Origin: Prostheceraeus crozeri
Lineage: Eukaryota > Platyhelminthes > Polycladida > Euryleptidae
Length of the DNA: 64,000 nt
Direction of reading: 5' to 3'
Assembly: GCA_907163375.1 (NCBI GenBank)
Contig: CAJQUW010008747.1
Span: 111,528 to 175,527, forward strand
Shown in pieces: positions 33,674-44,481 of this stretch; the stretch's first letter is position 1; each line of letters opens with the position of its first letter. The notes below the pieces were generated by a model. That model was not told the DNA's origin, did not search any database, and saw only the letters and a program-made list of their open reading frames with translations. The position numbers and the translations under genes were made by a program.

Positions 33674-34852
33674 ATGACAAAACCGAGTAACGCTAAGATG
33701 TTGGTTGGCAAGTGCAGCTGTGGCAAGATTGCCAGAGGTAGTGAGCTGAAGAAGCATTTAAAAGAGGGGACGATGGGCCATGAGAGAAAAGTGATGTTGA
33801 GGTTGTGTGTGTCTTGACGGAAATCTGTGATGGGGGATGAGAAGGAATTTATGAAGGCGAATTTGCAGTGTGAGAGTGGGAACATCGGAGAGAAGGGGTT
33901 CAAGGCATGGTTTGAGGGAGAGTTGTTGGAAAGGGAAGAGGTGAGAAAGGCGGTGGCAACGATTCAGGACGTGGTTGGGGAGAAAGTGGTGAGGAATGCG
34001 AGTGATGGGAGTTCGAGTGATGGGAGTTCGAGTGAGGAAGTTGAGTTGAGAGCGAAAATGAAGAAGAAGGATGATGTTGATTTGGATGCGGTGATGGAAG
34101 ATTTGTTTGGGGATATAGCGGATTTGAAGGAAGAGTGGGAGGGGAAGGAAGTGGCTAAGCCGATGGCAGCGTCATCGCCACGGCAGCAAGAGGCGTATGA
34201 TACGGAGGTATTTGTGAGGATGAAGGATCGTGTGATGGCTTTGGAAAGTAATAATAGAAAAGTTTTGAAGGAGAATGAAGAGCTGATGGCGAAGGTTGAG
34301 GGGTATAGGGCAACGAGGGAAGAGTTGGAGAGCTTGAGAAAGAAGGAGAAGGAATGGATGGCGGAAAGGAGCGAGTTGATGAGGAAGGCAGGTTTGGTGG
34401 AGAGTTTGCAGGCGAGTGTGTCGAGGAAGAATGAAGAGATAGAGCGAATGCGAAGCGTGGTGAAGGAGACGGAGGAGGTGAAGGCTATTAATAAGAGGTT
34501 GTCGGGTGAAGTGGAGCGACTGCATGAGCGTTTGAAGTGTCGAAAAAGGAGAGTATATGAGGTTCATCTTCCCCTCTTTGAGAATAATATATGTGATGTC
34601 CCCACAATCTCCAGCGATTTGAACGAAACGCAGTTGTGTTACGAGGGGGATGGAGTTCGCTGCCTCCACATGACGATGAATATCAATGGAGAGCTTGATG
34701 ACTTCGTCGTCAGAAAAGTTAGAAAGAAGGTTCCCAGTAAGTCTATTCAACATAATCATTTTTGTAGCTCATCTAATCTCCTATTATTTTCCTTTCAGAG
34801 TGTTTGCAGTAGTAGTGTCGGTGGACGGAAAACGACCCATGGGCTCTTTTAA
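33674..34852 (+). pseudogene. CSCGK-domain coiled-coil protein, one TGA
   Basis: The start at 33,674 gives the conserved opening block (KCSCGKIARGSELKKHLKEG). An in-frame TGA at 33,815-33,817 interrupts, and the same frame then stays open from 33,827 to 34,852. It has an acidic Ser-rich stretch (DGSSSDGSSSEEVELR), a coiled coil of about 140 residues (from VFVRMKDRVMALESNNRK onward), and a C-terminal globular part (EVHLPLFENNICDV). A GTAAGT donor at 34,738 and acceptors near 34,797 suggest a final exon adding a basic tail that ends near 34,980. The opening domain is shared with the outer Maverick. The protein is unknown and may be a DNA-associated or scaffold factor. Confidence 0.55.
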
Positions 34853-35000
34853 GGGCCAACCTTCTAATGCAGCTAAAGCGGTCCCAAGCCCGCAACATAT
34901 CCTCGGATATGGAATGCAGAGGGGAAGAAAAATGATGAATGGAATGAAATGGGAGGACACTCACGCGCCACACGCAACATAACACACTTCTCTCTTCCGT

Positions 35001-35712
35001 AGTCTAACAAGCTCTTTACACATGGATCGCAGTCGATTGCTATCCCTGTATCAGAAGTGTAAGCTATCTTAATTTTATTTAACACTATTTCATCTACTAT
35101 TATCACCTATATGAAATGTTGTAAGATTTGCAAGTTAAACTAAGCGTGCTACTAATTCCAAATGAAAAAGTATACATGGTTAAATCATCCACTGAAGACC
35201 CATTCAAGTAAGTCAGTATGAAAGCAAAGATAATACGAAATAAACATTTATTATGGCATGTATTTCAAAAGGTCTTCATCGTCAATATCGTCCGAGAGTC
35301 TGGCTTCACATAGATCACAAAAATAGTTCACTTGCTTCAATCGTTCTTCTACCGAGAGTCTAGCAAGCTCTTTACACATGGATTGCAGTCGATTGCTATC
35401 CCTGTATCAGAAGTGTAAGCTATCTTAATTTTATTTAACACTATTTCATCAACCATTATCACCCATATGAAATGTTATAAGATTTGCAAGTTAAACTAAG
35501 CGTGCTACTAATTCCAAATGAAAAAGTATACATGGTTAAATCATCCACTGAAGACCCATTCAAGTAAGTCAGTATGAAAGCAAAGATAATACGAAATAAA
35601 CATTTATTATGGCATGTATTTCAAAAGGTCTTCATCATCAATATCGTCCGAGAGTCTGGCTTCACATAGATCACAAAAACAGTTCACTTGTTTCAATCGT
35701 TCTTCTACCGCG
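35001..35712. repeat. 356-bp tandem duplication
   Basis: 35,001-35,356 and 35,357-35,712 are nearly identical, for example ctctttacacatgga at 35,012 and 35,368. The second copy contains the 3' end of the minus-strand gene at 35,607-36,056; the first holds a truncated copy of that end (about 35,250-35,356). Confidence 0.9.
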
Positions 35713-36056
35713 AGCCTCACTTTGTCGATGTACTCCCACTCCGCCATAGTTCGTGGCTGGGAGTTAGGGGTGTACCACTCCCATAATTGGTGGAGGAATT
35801 TGCTGCTGGTGATCTCCATCACATCGTCAGTATCGTACTGGAGATACTTCCACCTCACGCCTGTTAAGTCGGGACACTCCTTCTCACATACACTCTCCTC
35901 TTCGTCGTCCGCTGGTAATGACAACTTTCTGATATTGTCGAGTCGGTATATTTTCTCCACCTTCCCCTTTGTTGGAGCGTTTGGTGCAACGAGCGCCTTT
36001 GGTGTTGAGCATGGAGAAGAGCATTTTGTGTTCGGTGTTGTCGGAGGGCTTGTCAT
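35607..36056 (-). CDS. Unknown acidic protein (149 aa)
   Basis: An intact minus-strand frame begins MTSPPTTPNTKCSSPCSTPK, has a Lys-rich linker, an acidic Cys-containing segment (DEEESVCEKECPDL) and a Trp/Tyr-rich middle (VRWKYLQYD, HQLWEWYTP), and ends with a Cys pair (CFCDLCEARL) and an acidic tail. The Cys content suggests a zinc-binding fold. It is transcribed away from PolB, whose TATA box is about 100 bp upstream, so the interval 36,060-36,270 is a divergent promoter. Its 3' end was tandemly duplicated. No family recognised. Confidence 0.5.
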   Translation of the reverse strand: MTSPPTTPNTKCSSPCSTPKALVAPNAPTKGKVEKIYRLDNIRKLSLPADDEEESVCEKECPDLTGVRWKYLQYDTDDVMEITSSKFLHQLWEWYTPNSQPRTMAEWEYIDKVRLAVEERLKQVNCFCDLCEARLSDDIDDEDLLKYMP

Positions 36057-36153
36057 GTTGACTGTGAATAATAACTTTGAAATGTTTTCTAATTCTTAAG
36101 TATAAACAAGCAACCAATCAGAATGAACAGCCAATGAATGATGAATATGAAAG

Positions 36154-36164
36154 TATATATGTAA
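36154..36164 (+). promoter_or_regulatory. TATA box of inner Maverick PolB
   Basis: Tatatatgtaa lies about 110 bp upstream of the PolB start codon (36,273) in the divergent intergenic region. Confidence 0.6.
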
Positions 36165-36272
36165 AGTGACATCCGTGTCATTTCACTCTGTCTTTGAGAC
36201 GTGTAGGTAAACTGTTCTCTAGTGAAGTCTCTATCTTGTTGAAGAATCAACCCTAAACATAATTTCCTTGAA

Positions 36273-39200
36273 ATGGTAAGTTGAAGATTTCCTCTCTCAT
36301 CTCCCTCAAACGTGTGGCTAATAGCATCTTCCTCAATTTCAGGCATCAACTTCATCACCAACGCCCTCCCTTCTCGAGGAAAGTTTAGAGTTGCTGAGTC
36401 AAGGTAGGTTGTAACAATACGCTGAGACCTGAACAGAGATGATAGAATGATTTCTCTTTCAGGTGATACCAGTCCCATCTCGAGCGATTCGGATAACAAC
36501 AGCGACTCCATGTCAACATTGTCGCGGGAATGCAACGATCGCGAATGTGCTGACTGTGGACACATCTTCACGAGGAAGCGTGATCTCGCTCGACACATCA
36601 AGCGAGGTGTTTGTAGACCTAAGTCAGCATCAATCTCCGAAGGTGGGGATGATTCTGTTAACGATGTCTCCTTTTCTTGCGATTTATGCATTCAGTCTTT
36701 TGAGTCACATTTTGAACTATCTTCGCATAGACTTCGACATACACACAGTGGCGATAGTTATACTAACAGCACCTCCTCTATCCGACTATCTGAAGTGTCG
36801 ATAAATAATTTAGTGAGGAACTACCAGATGGAATCCTCAGAAACCATTACTGACTTTAAAAAATGGTTTCATCAAAATCCATCTTTGATTGGTGCGCTCT
36901 TCAACAATTTAGTCAATTTTAGAATGAAGGCGCTCATCTATCTCAAAATAAAATTTGCAAAAATCGACCACCATGCTGGTCAAATAGTAGAGAGGTTGGA
37001 GTTTCACATACCCTCCTCTCCTGCAACCGAAGTTGTAGACTGTGAGTCTTGGATAAATTTTCATATCCAAGGGTTAAAATTAAATATAGATAAATTTAAC
37101 GAGCGTGATAGTGGTCTCGTTTTTGATGGTATTGAGACCGCCATGATTAAAATCACATTATTAGAGAACTACTCTGGACGAGGTTCCTTTAAACTTCCGA
37201 AAAGTTTAAAAAATAAAAAAGCAGTCATTTCTGTAGATTGCGAATTGCAATGTTTTAAGTATGCCGTCCTCTCCATTCTCCCCTATAATGATGTACAATA
37301 TAGCCGATACCGTAAGAGTAAGTATCAACAGTGGGAGAATGAATTAAAGTTTGATGACTGCAATAGTGAAGATATGAAATTTTAAGATATAGAAAAATTT
37401 GAAAAATTGAACAACATCAAAATAGTTCTCCATGTTGGGGAAAAGGGATTGAAGGGTGTCCGCTACAGCTCGCGTTCGAGTTGTTATGACCACGTTGTCA
37501 ACATTTTATTAGTAAGACAGGATGATAGTGAGGAATGGCACTACTGCGGTATTCCCAAAATTTCTCGCTTATACCACCACTTAAGAAATTCTAGCTCATC
37601 AGAGATTTATTACTGTGACAGATGCATTCGCAACTTTAGGAGTAAAAATAGAATTGAAACTCATTACGAATGGTGTAAGCGAGGTAAACTACAGATGGAG
37701 CGCATGCCCAAAGAATAGGAGTTTTCATATAGAGAGAATGGCGATGAACTAAGTCCTCTTCGTGTCATCTATGCTGACATCGAATGCTATATCGATGATA
37801 ACACCCATCGAGCAGCAGCCATTTTTCCTGCTATGAAGTATGGCATGAACATTTCCAAAATGGAAAAAATAAAATGCACGTCTGGCAAGGTGAGGATTGT
37901 ATTTACCAATTCCTACAATTCCTCGAACCGGCTGCAAAATTTCAACAAAAGTATGATGGTGAACTCTATCGCAGATCATTGCATATGACAGCAGATGATC
38001 AAGCAAAATTTGATAGTTGCAACGTTTGCCCCAAATGTAGTAAAACATTTGATGATGATAAGATTAATAAAGTGCGCGACCATGATCACATCACTGGTAA
38101 ATTTAGAAACGCACTATGTTCAAAATGCAATTTTTCACTTAGGATGAAACGGCGTACATTACCCGTCATTTTCCATAATTTCAAGGGCTACGACAGCCAT
38201 ATGATAATAAAAGGAGGTTTAGGTCAAATGAAAGAGTGGAAGATTGATGTAATAGCACAAACGAGAGAGAAGTTTATGGCCATGACAGCAAAAGTGCCTG
38301 TTGATAAAACTAAAGAAAATAAGACGGTCTATTTTGATATAAAATTTTTAGATTCCTACCAATTTATGACTGCATCACTGGCCTCTCTCGTACAAAATCT
38401 AAAGTCTCTTCCACTAACACAAAATCTTAAGAAACAATATCCAAATCTAACCGATGAAGTCATCACACGGAAAGGAGTCTTTCCATATGCATATTTTGAT
38501 GCAATTAGTAAACTCAGCGAGACTTCTCTTCCACCCATAGATAAATTTAAAAATGATTTGACCGGCACAGAATGCAAGACCGAAGATTATGATCATGCAC
38601 AAGATGCATGGATAAAATTTGACTGCCATGCATTTGGCGAATATATGATTGCCTATCTTAAGTTAGATGTATTTTTGCTGGCTGATGTATTTCAGGAGTT
38701 TCGACGAGTGGCATTAGAAGAAGATAAGTTAGATCCCGTCCACTTTGTCAGTCTGCCAGCCATGTCCTTTAAGTCTGCTTTTAAAATGACTGGTGAGACC
38801 ATTCATCTCTTACAAGATCCAGAGATGTATAATTTATTTGAGCGAGGAATTCGCGGTGGTCTCACATTTGTAAATAAACATAGGTTAAAATCAAAATTAG
38901 TAGGCGATGATCAGACTCATCTTAAGTATTATGACCAAAATAATTTATATGGTAGTTCACTATCCAAACCACTCCCTCACTCTGAGTTTAGCTGGTTAGA
39001 TGATAGTGAAATTCAGCATCTCTCCAACCCTTCTAACATACTAGCAATTCCAGATGAAGGTGATTGGGGATATTATTTTGAGATAGATCCAATCTATCCA
39101 AATAATATTAAACATAAAACCGTAGATTTTCCACTCGCACCCGAATCAGGTGAAGTGACCAAAGATATGTTTTCCGACTTTATGAAACAAATTCATAAAG

Positions 39201-40281
39201 TATTAGAATCATGCGGTCAGCCCGACTATAAGCCTTGCCGCAAACTTTTACTCACCCAATATGATAAGGAAAACTATCTAGTTCACTTTAGCATCTTAAA
39301 ATTTTATTTAGAAATGGGCATGATTTTAAAAAGAGTTCACCGCATTATTAAATTTAGACAGAAAGCCTTCCTCAAACCATATATTGATAGCAACAGCTAG
39401 AAACGTACACTAGCCCAAAATAATTTTGAAAAAGATTTTTATAAGTATAAGAATAATAGTCTATTTGGTAAGACGATGGAGGATGTTAGAAAACGTGTAA
39501 ACTATAAACTAGTCAATGATGTTACAAAATTTAAGAAATTGGTCTCATCACCTCTATTCATCGATAGAGACATTATCGATGAGGACCTTGTAGGTGTTAA
39601 AATGATAAAATCTGAAGTTGAGTTGTGCAAGCCCATCTATATTGGTCAAGCCGTACTAGATTACTCTAAGCTTGAAATGTACCAACTCTTTTATAAAATA
39701 CTAAAACCATGTCCTCTCGTAAAAGAGGTTCGTTTGTTGGGTGGTGATACAGATAGTTTCTTCTTAGGTATTACCACTCAAAAAGATTTAAATTTCAATG
39801 AAGTAGGAAAATCTTTAGAAAGATATTTTGACACATAAAACTATCCTACTGATCACCCACTCTACTCCATCAAAAATAAGGCAAAACTTGGCTGCTTTAA
39901 GGATGAGACAGCAGGGAAGGAAATAGATGAAATGATTCTCCTCCGTCCAAAAATGTACAGTATGTATTAAAGGATAGCGACGATAGTATTAAGCGCGCTA
40001 AAGGCATATCAAGATCATTGGTGTCTAACATGAAACATAAAAATTTCAGGGATGCCTATAGAAATAAAACTATAACGTTTGTCAATATGACAATCTTAAA
40101 ATCTAAGTCGCATGAGATTAAAACTCATACTTTAAGGAAACGGGCGCTTTCAGCATGGGAGGATAAGAGGTGCTGGTTAGAACATAACATATCTCTTCCA
40201 CATGGACATCCTGATACAGACATACCACCACTCAAAAGAATTAAACTCACACTACCACATTCAGGAGACGTCTTAGCATAA
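36273..40281 (+). pseudogene. Family B DNA polymerase with N-terminal zinc fingers; spliced, inactivated
   Basis: Exon 1 is only the ATG (36,273-36,275), followed at once by GTAAGT. Exon 2 is 36,343-36,403, and exon 3 starts near 36,463 after ttctctttcag. Two C2H2-type fingers follow (CADCGHIFTRKRDLARHIKRG and CDLCIQSFESHFELSSHRL). The Maverick PolB N domain comes next, then the nuclease motifs YADIECYI, HNFKGYDSH and YLKLDVFLLAD. The palm motifs are YDQNNLYGSSLS (A), NNSLFGKTMED (B) and GGDTDSFFL (C), and the C-terminal tail (RKRALSAWEDKRCWL) ends at 40,281. Stops lie at 37,383, 37,716, 39,398 and 39,836, with frameshifts near 37,830 and 39,962. Catalytic residues are intact, so decay is recent. 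It would replicate the element by protein priming. Confidence 0.92.
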
Positions 40282-40487
40282 TCATCCTTAACTTAGTATT
40301 TTCATGTTGATTTCTGTAGATACACATTGCTGTTTTATGTATCGCTTTAGATTGCACTTTCTTTTGAATATATGCCTACAGTCAGCCCATTCCCCCTATA
40401 TCTGTGAAAAGACTTTTTCATTTACACATATTTATATTTCAATAAACATATCACAATGACTTCATTCTGTTTTCCGAAACACTAAAG

Positions 40488-41990
40488 TTAAGAGGATTTA
40501 GTATCTTTCACATGGATGCACTCTTGTAAACCATTGGTAATTTTGATAGCACTAGAGGGTATAGTTTGTTTGACGACGGGATGATAGAAAATAGATTGAA
40601 ACATCTTCTCGACTATTCCATATGAAGCGTCTTTATCATGAATGAAATCGCGTAAAATGTATTCTTTTTTCTCACCAACAGAAATAGGTAGAATCAAATC
40701 ACTTTGAATGTAAAGGTGCTGTTCATGTTTATCAAGTGTCATTGGTGTTTCTATACCAATCGTATGCGCAGCAGCAAACACAGTTTGTAGCATTGAAAAA
40801 CCAAAAAGTTTTTTCAAATTTTTACTCAATTGACATTGAATGTCATCACCCAGTTTCAGAACAACGCGTTGATTTTCAATTGAAAACGAAATGTGGTGTG
40901 TCTTTACATCATATTTACTTTTCATCACATGCTTCAACTTCTGTTGTATATAAGGATTTACTACATGAATGAAGCTTTCAACTGTATGATATAGACGCGG
41001 CATTATATTGATAGCAACTTTAGATTCTTCATAAGACTGGTAAATTTTCTTGATGCGATCACCATAGATGTCCACCCACCATTCATCATTAACTGAATCA
41101 GCTTTAGTGTGATATTCATGAGAAGCATACACCACACCGCTTCCAATAATAGGTGTATAATGTCTTACAAAATGGCGCAAGGTTGGAGAGAAATAAACTG
41201 TAAGTTTGTCATTATATTTCTGAATAACCAACTTATCTTTGTTCGCCATAATTTTCTCTCCATAATTCTTACCCACAGTCTCATTCCATCGTTTTACTAA
41301 CTCAATAAGTGATAAAGGTTGAACACCACGCTTTTTCAAAATGATGCGTTCTTCACATTCTACAACATCTTCATCAAACATTTTAAATTTATAATGAAAT
41401 TTGTTGATTCGATTTGAATAAACTTTTTTAACATTTGCAGTAGCAATTGACGTTAGATGTAGTCCATGGCCAAAACCGAGATGTGGATAGAATTCATTAT
41501 CCAACCTCAGTGTAAGACCTTTAGTAAAAGAGTGAAAGCGAAGGAACTGTCTCCCACTCCAATGATAGATAGTAAACTCATAAGCTTTCTGATTTTTATT
41601 TTTCATGATGGAAGTATTTCCACTATTGAACGCCTTAATAATTTTCTCATTCCCAAATGGTTCATAATAATCTGATTTTATCTGAATCCATTCATAGTTC
41701 CACTTTCCATCTGACGTTAAATTGTATGGGAACTGGAATGCATTATTCATCGTTATTCCATCATGGGTGCGAGGAGTCAATATCATTTCTTCCAAATCAT
41801 TCACATTTTGAATATTGCTATCATAGCAAATACTAGAAACGCCAACTTCCCATTCACCTTCTAAATGCAGTGGACGATTTAATTCTACTCGATAGTCTGA
41901 TGGTTTATTTTTGGGAAATTTATTCATAGAAGCATTACTGGGTAAGTAAATTAGAAACGAGTCCTTATTTTCACTTTCCATACTAATCAC
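40488..41990 (-). CDS. Large Maverick virion-type protein A (500 aa)
   Basis: An intact frame begins MISMESENKDSFLIYLPSNA, then YRVELNRPLHLEGEWEVGVS. This opening (a surface strand with LPSNAS, then L.GEWEVG) marks a family that accompanies F54H12.2-like capsid genes in invertebrate Mavericks. The remainder is beta-rich with few charged clusters, consistent with a structural protein. It is the last gene of the left minus-strand block and a clear paralogue of its neighbour at 42,019-43,416, sharing the N-terminal block and general length. I infer a virion component such as penton, minor capsid or spike, but the exact role is unknown. Confidence 0.6.
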   Translation of the reverse strand: MISMESENKDSFLIYLPSNASMNKFPKNKPSDYRVELNRPLHLEGEWEVGVSSICYDSNIQNVNDLEEMILTPRTHDGITMNNAFQFPYNLTSDGKWNYEWIQIKSDYYEPFGNEKIIKAFNSGNTSIMKNKNQKAYEFTIYHWSGRQFLRFHSFTKGLTLRLDNEFYPHLGFGHGLHLTSIATANVKKVYSNRINKFHYKFKMFDEDVVECEERIILKKRGVQPLSLIELVKRWNETVGKNYGEKIMANKDKLVIQKYNDKLTVYFSPTLRHFVRHYTPIIGSGVVYASHEYHTKADSVNDEWWVDIYGDRIKKIYQSYEESKVAINIMPRLYHTVESFIHVVNPYIQQKLKHVMKSKYDVKTHHISFSIENQRVVLKLGDDIQCQLSKNLKKLFGFSMLQTVFAAAHTIGIETPMTLDKHEQHLYIQSDLILPISVGEKKEYILRDFIHDKDASYGIVEKMFQSIFYHPVVKQTIPSSAIKITNGLQECIHVKDTKSS

Positions 41991-42018
41991 ATTGGAAAAT
42001 ATATTAGCATACTTTACA

Positions 42019-43416
42019 TTAACTCTTCATTCGGAAATGGAGTGTGATACTTGTCACAGCATCTTTATGAAAAGGAATCAATGCACCAGCATCGTCATAA
42101 ATTGCAATATCAATTTGTGGGATGTAGTTTGATTTCAGCTTTGTATAATGCACTTTCTTGAAAGTATGCTCAGATAAAATACTGCAGCTTTTTGGCTGGT
42201 ATGGTATCATTGCTAGCAATGGAGCTTCAACATCTCCTACACGTACATCTTCACCAATATTGGAATATATCTGAAAATAGTTAATACGACGCGATAGTGA
42301 CATGTCTGCGCTAGCTTTGGTTACAGTACCACTTTTAAAGATATTTTGATCAAAACCCAAAATGTCCATTAGAGTTTTATCCATAATTAGTTCAATACCT
42401 TTTCCACTTATAGTGAGAGACAAAACACCTTCTTTTTCAGAAAATAAAATATGTTGCTCATTAATCACTTCATTTAAATAATCTACAACCAATTTAACCG
42501 AAGTAATAATGCGAGGCATCAACAATCTTGTTTCATGTAAGATACCACCTAAAGGCTCTACACACTTTCTGTATAAAGATACGGTCCATTCTGTATCAAA
42601 TTGATTTGACCTTTCACATGGTAAATGTTTCATATCAAATTTTCCATGAACAGCTGCAGAATGATGTCGTAAGAACTGATGAAAATCTTTTGAACAAACT
42701 AATACTAGATCATCATCATTTAATTTACTTATTGCAATATGATTAGATGATTTGATATAAGTCAATGTTGCCACTTGTTTACCATCAACTCGAAGGAGAT
42801 AATTAAATTTCTTCAATAATGTTTCAGGAGTCATGTTTGTCTTCCTTGGCTTAATCACAATCTTCTTCACCAACGCCTTCTCATTTTTTGGGATAAGATC
42901 TACATAATAAGCCTCCTCTCGATATATTAACTGTTTATGACCACTTATGTGGTAATTAACGTTATACTTATCATAGCTTGTTAAGGCGCTAGCGAGGTAA
43001 CCTAAATCATTTCTTAAACTTGGACTTAAACCAACAATCCAATCTTTCTCAACTACATGATGTACATAATTATAATCATCATTGTGCGGAGTAAATTGGA
43101 CAATATGTTTACACGCTTTATTCAAGAAATCATATATAAACTTTTTACATGATAAGAGATCTTTCTTTGGCCACTGTGGAATGTATACTCGGCAGCCCTT
43201 TTCACATTGGTAAGCAGCTGTGCGTCTCATATTAATAGTCATCACCTCATGATCAAAAGCATAGACACAGTTGCTATGAACAAGCTGAGTGACACCCACT
43301 TCCCACTTTCCATTTAGCTGTTGTGTATGATCAATGGGAGTAGAAAAGAGTGCGGCTCGATTACTAGCAAATCTATTTGCGGCCGCATTGCTAAGCAAAA
43401 TATGATAAAACGACAT
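42019..43416 (-). CDS. Large Maverick virion-type protein B (465 aa)
   Basis: An intact frame begins MSFYHILLSNAAANRFASNR, then DHTQQLNGKWEVGVTQLVH. It shares the opening fold with protein A 28 bp downstream (S N A ... L.G.WEVG) and has the same overall size, so the pair arose by duplication. The middle contains LLMPRIITSVKLVVDYLNEV, which resembles the INIMPRLYHTVESFIHVVNP segment of protein A. Its start faces the plus-strand PC4-like cluster at 43,452, so the 36-bp gap between them must hold or overlap divergent control sequences. A structural role is inferred. Confidence 0.6.
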   Translation of the reverse strand: MSFYHILLSNAAANRFASNRAALFSTPIDHTQQLNGKWEVGVTQLVHSNCVYAFDHEVMTINMRRTAAYQCEKGCRVYIPQWPKKDLLSCKKFIYDFLNKACKHIVQFTPHNDDYNYVHHVVEKDWIVGLSPSLRNDLGYLASALTSYDKYNVNYHISGHKQLIYREEAYYVDLIPKNEKALVKKIVIKPRKTNMTPETLLKKFNYLLRVDGKQVATLTYIKSSNHIAISKLNDDDLVLVCSKDFHQFLRHHSAAVHGKFDMKHLPCERSNQFDTEWTVSLYRKCVEPLGGILHETRLLMPRIITSVKLVVDYLNEVINEQHILFSEKEGVLSLTISGKGIELIMDKTLMDILGFDQNIFKSGTVTKASADMSLSRRINYFQIYSNIGEDVRVGDVEAPLLAMIPYQPKSCSILSEHTFKKVHYTKLKSNYIPQIDIAIYDDAGALIPFHKDAVTSITLHFRMKS

Positions 43417-43451
43417 TCTTATATTGGTGATCTGCAGCTTTGCATAACATC

Positions 43452-43808
43452 ATGAAGACTTGGATTTTGGACTCTCTACAATATATCAGAGTTGACCGTA
43501 ATGGAAACGTGCATTTCAAAAATTCTCATGGTCATACTGCAAGAGGTATTACATTAACATGGCGACAATTTGTCAACCTCAATGATATCATGAGGGATTT
43601 GGAATATTTTGAAACATTAAGATTCATCTCCTTAGGTGATCAAGTTTGGCTTCAACGTCGCAACAATGAAATTAAAATCTGTCATTCTCATTCCGCAAAC
43701 TGTTTCTCATTTCGCAAATACAATTGGGAGAAGTATAGAAGATACGTACATCGCTCCATCATGACATTTATTCGTCGTGAGTTCATCGCCCTACTATGCA
43801 AATCTTAA
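43452..43808 (+). CDS. PC4-like protein 1 (~118 aa)
   Basis: An intact frame starts at 43,452 (MKTWILDSLQYIRVDRNGNV). It has two similar strand-helix units, GITLTWRQFVNLNDIMRDLE and CFSFRKYNWEKYRRYVHRS. Each looks like the GISLS..QW..L..L end of the PC4/p15 transcription coactivator fold. A basic strand pair (VWLQRRNNEIKIC) lies between. PC4 proteins bind single-stranded DNA and cooperate with TBP-TFIIA at promoters. The match is by pattern, not proven homology. It is followed 22 bp later by a clear paralogue and then by a TBP-like gene, which strengthens a transcription role. Confidence 0.5.
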   Translation: MKTWILDSLQYIRVDRNGNVHFKNSHGHTARGITLTWRQFVNLNDIMRDLEYFETLRFISLGDQVWLQRRNNEIKICHSHSANCFSFRKYNWEKYRRYVHRSIMTFIRREFIALLCKS

Positions 43809-43830
43809 TCAGACATGACTACCACGCACC

Positions 43831-44481
43831 ATGAGTTGGAAATTAGATTCCCTACAACGTATTGAAACGGATCATGATCGAAACGTCTATTTCAAAGATT
43901 CAACTGGAAATGTGAGAAGAGAGTTTGCTTTATCTTATCGTCATTTTCAATCTCTACATCATATCATGAAGGATTTGAAATACTTCTATATGAAAAGACA
44001 TTCACGTATTGGAAATCGCATCTGGTTGCGCGTCAACAATCGGCGAATTCAACTCTATCATTCCCAACTTCATACTAACTTCACATTTCATCAAGGTAGT
44101 TGGGAAAAGTATAAAAGGAAGGTACATCGCTCAATTTACTCATTCTTTCATCATGAAGCGCCATTGCTACACCATCGTCAACATTCTCCGTCGCTTCAGA
44201 CTCTACACCAAAATCGATCTCACAACATTACACCAACACCTTCCAAACAGCAAGTATTACCCGGGTCGACCTCAAATGTTAGTGGTGAAGATGAACAATT
44301 CACGGAATCTTCAACTCTTCCCAAATGGGACTGTACAGATTCTCGGCGCCCTTTCTTATTCATCGGCGTAGTCAATGCGCTTAGAGCTACAGAGACTACT
44401 ACGTCGGATATGGAAGAGGGAGAGGTGTGTGATGTCGAATCTGACTGTGGAAAATATGGTGATCTCTACTCAATTGAGTGA
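43831..44481 (+). CDS. PC4-like protein 2 (paralogue of 43,452 gene)
   Basis: The frame starts at 43,831 (MSWKLDSLQRIETDHDRNVY). It repeats the design of the upstream gene: EFALSYRHFQSLHHIMKDLK, IWLRVNNRRIQLYHS and SWEKYKRKVHRSIYSFF. The PC4-like part ends near 44,160. The frame stays open to 44,481, overlapping the TBP-like gene in another frame, but that tail looks like read-through of the other gene. In the outer Maverick the remnant of this gene also ends by overlapping the TBP-like start, so the overlap is an old feature and may couple translation of the two. Confidence 0.5.
   Translation: MSWKLDSLQRIETDHDRNVYFKDSTGNVRREFALSYRHFQSLHHIMKDLKYFYMKRHSRIGNRIWLRVNNRRIQLYHSQLHTNFTFHQGSWEKYKRKVHRSIYSFFHHEAPLLHHRQHSPSLQTLHQNRSHNITPTPSKQQVLPGSTSNVSGEDEQFTESSTLPKWDCTDSRRPFLFIGVVNALRATETTTSDMEEGEVCDVESDCGKYGDLYSIE

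Noticed and set aside
34172..34759. 195-codon minus-strand frame rich in Leu and His
   Set aside because: It is the antisense of the coiled-coil gene; its composition reflects reverse-complemented Lys/Glu codons.
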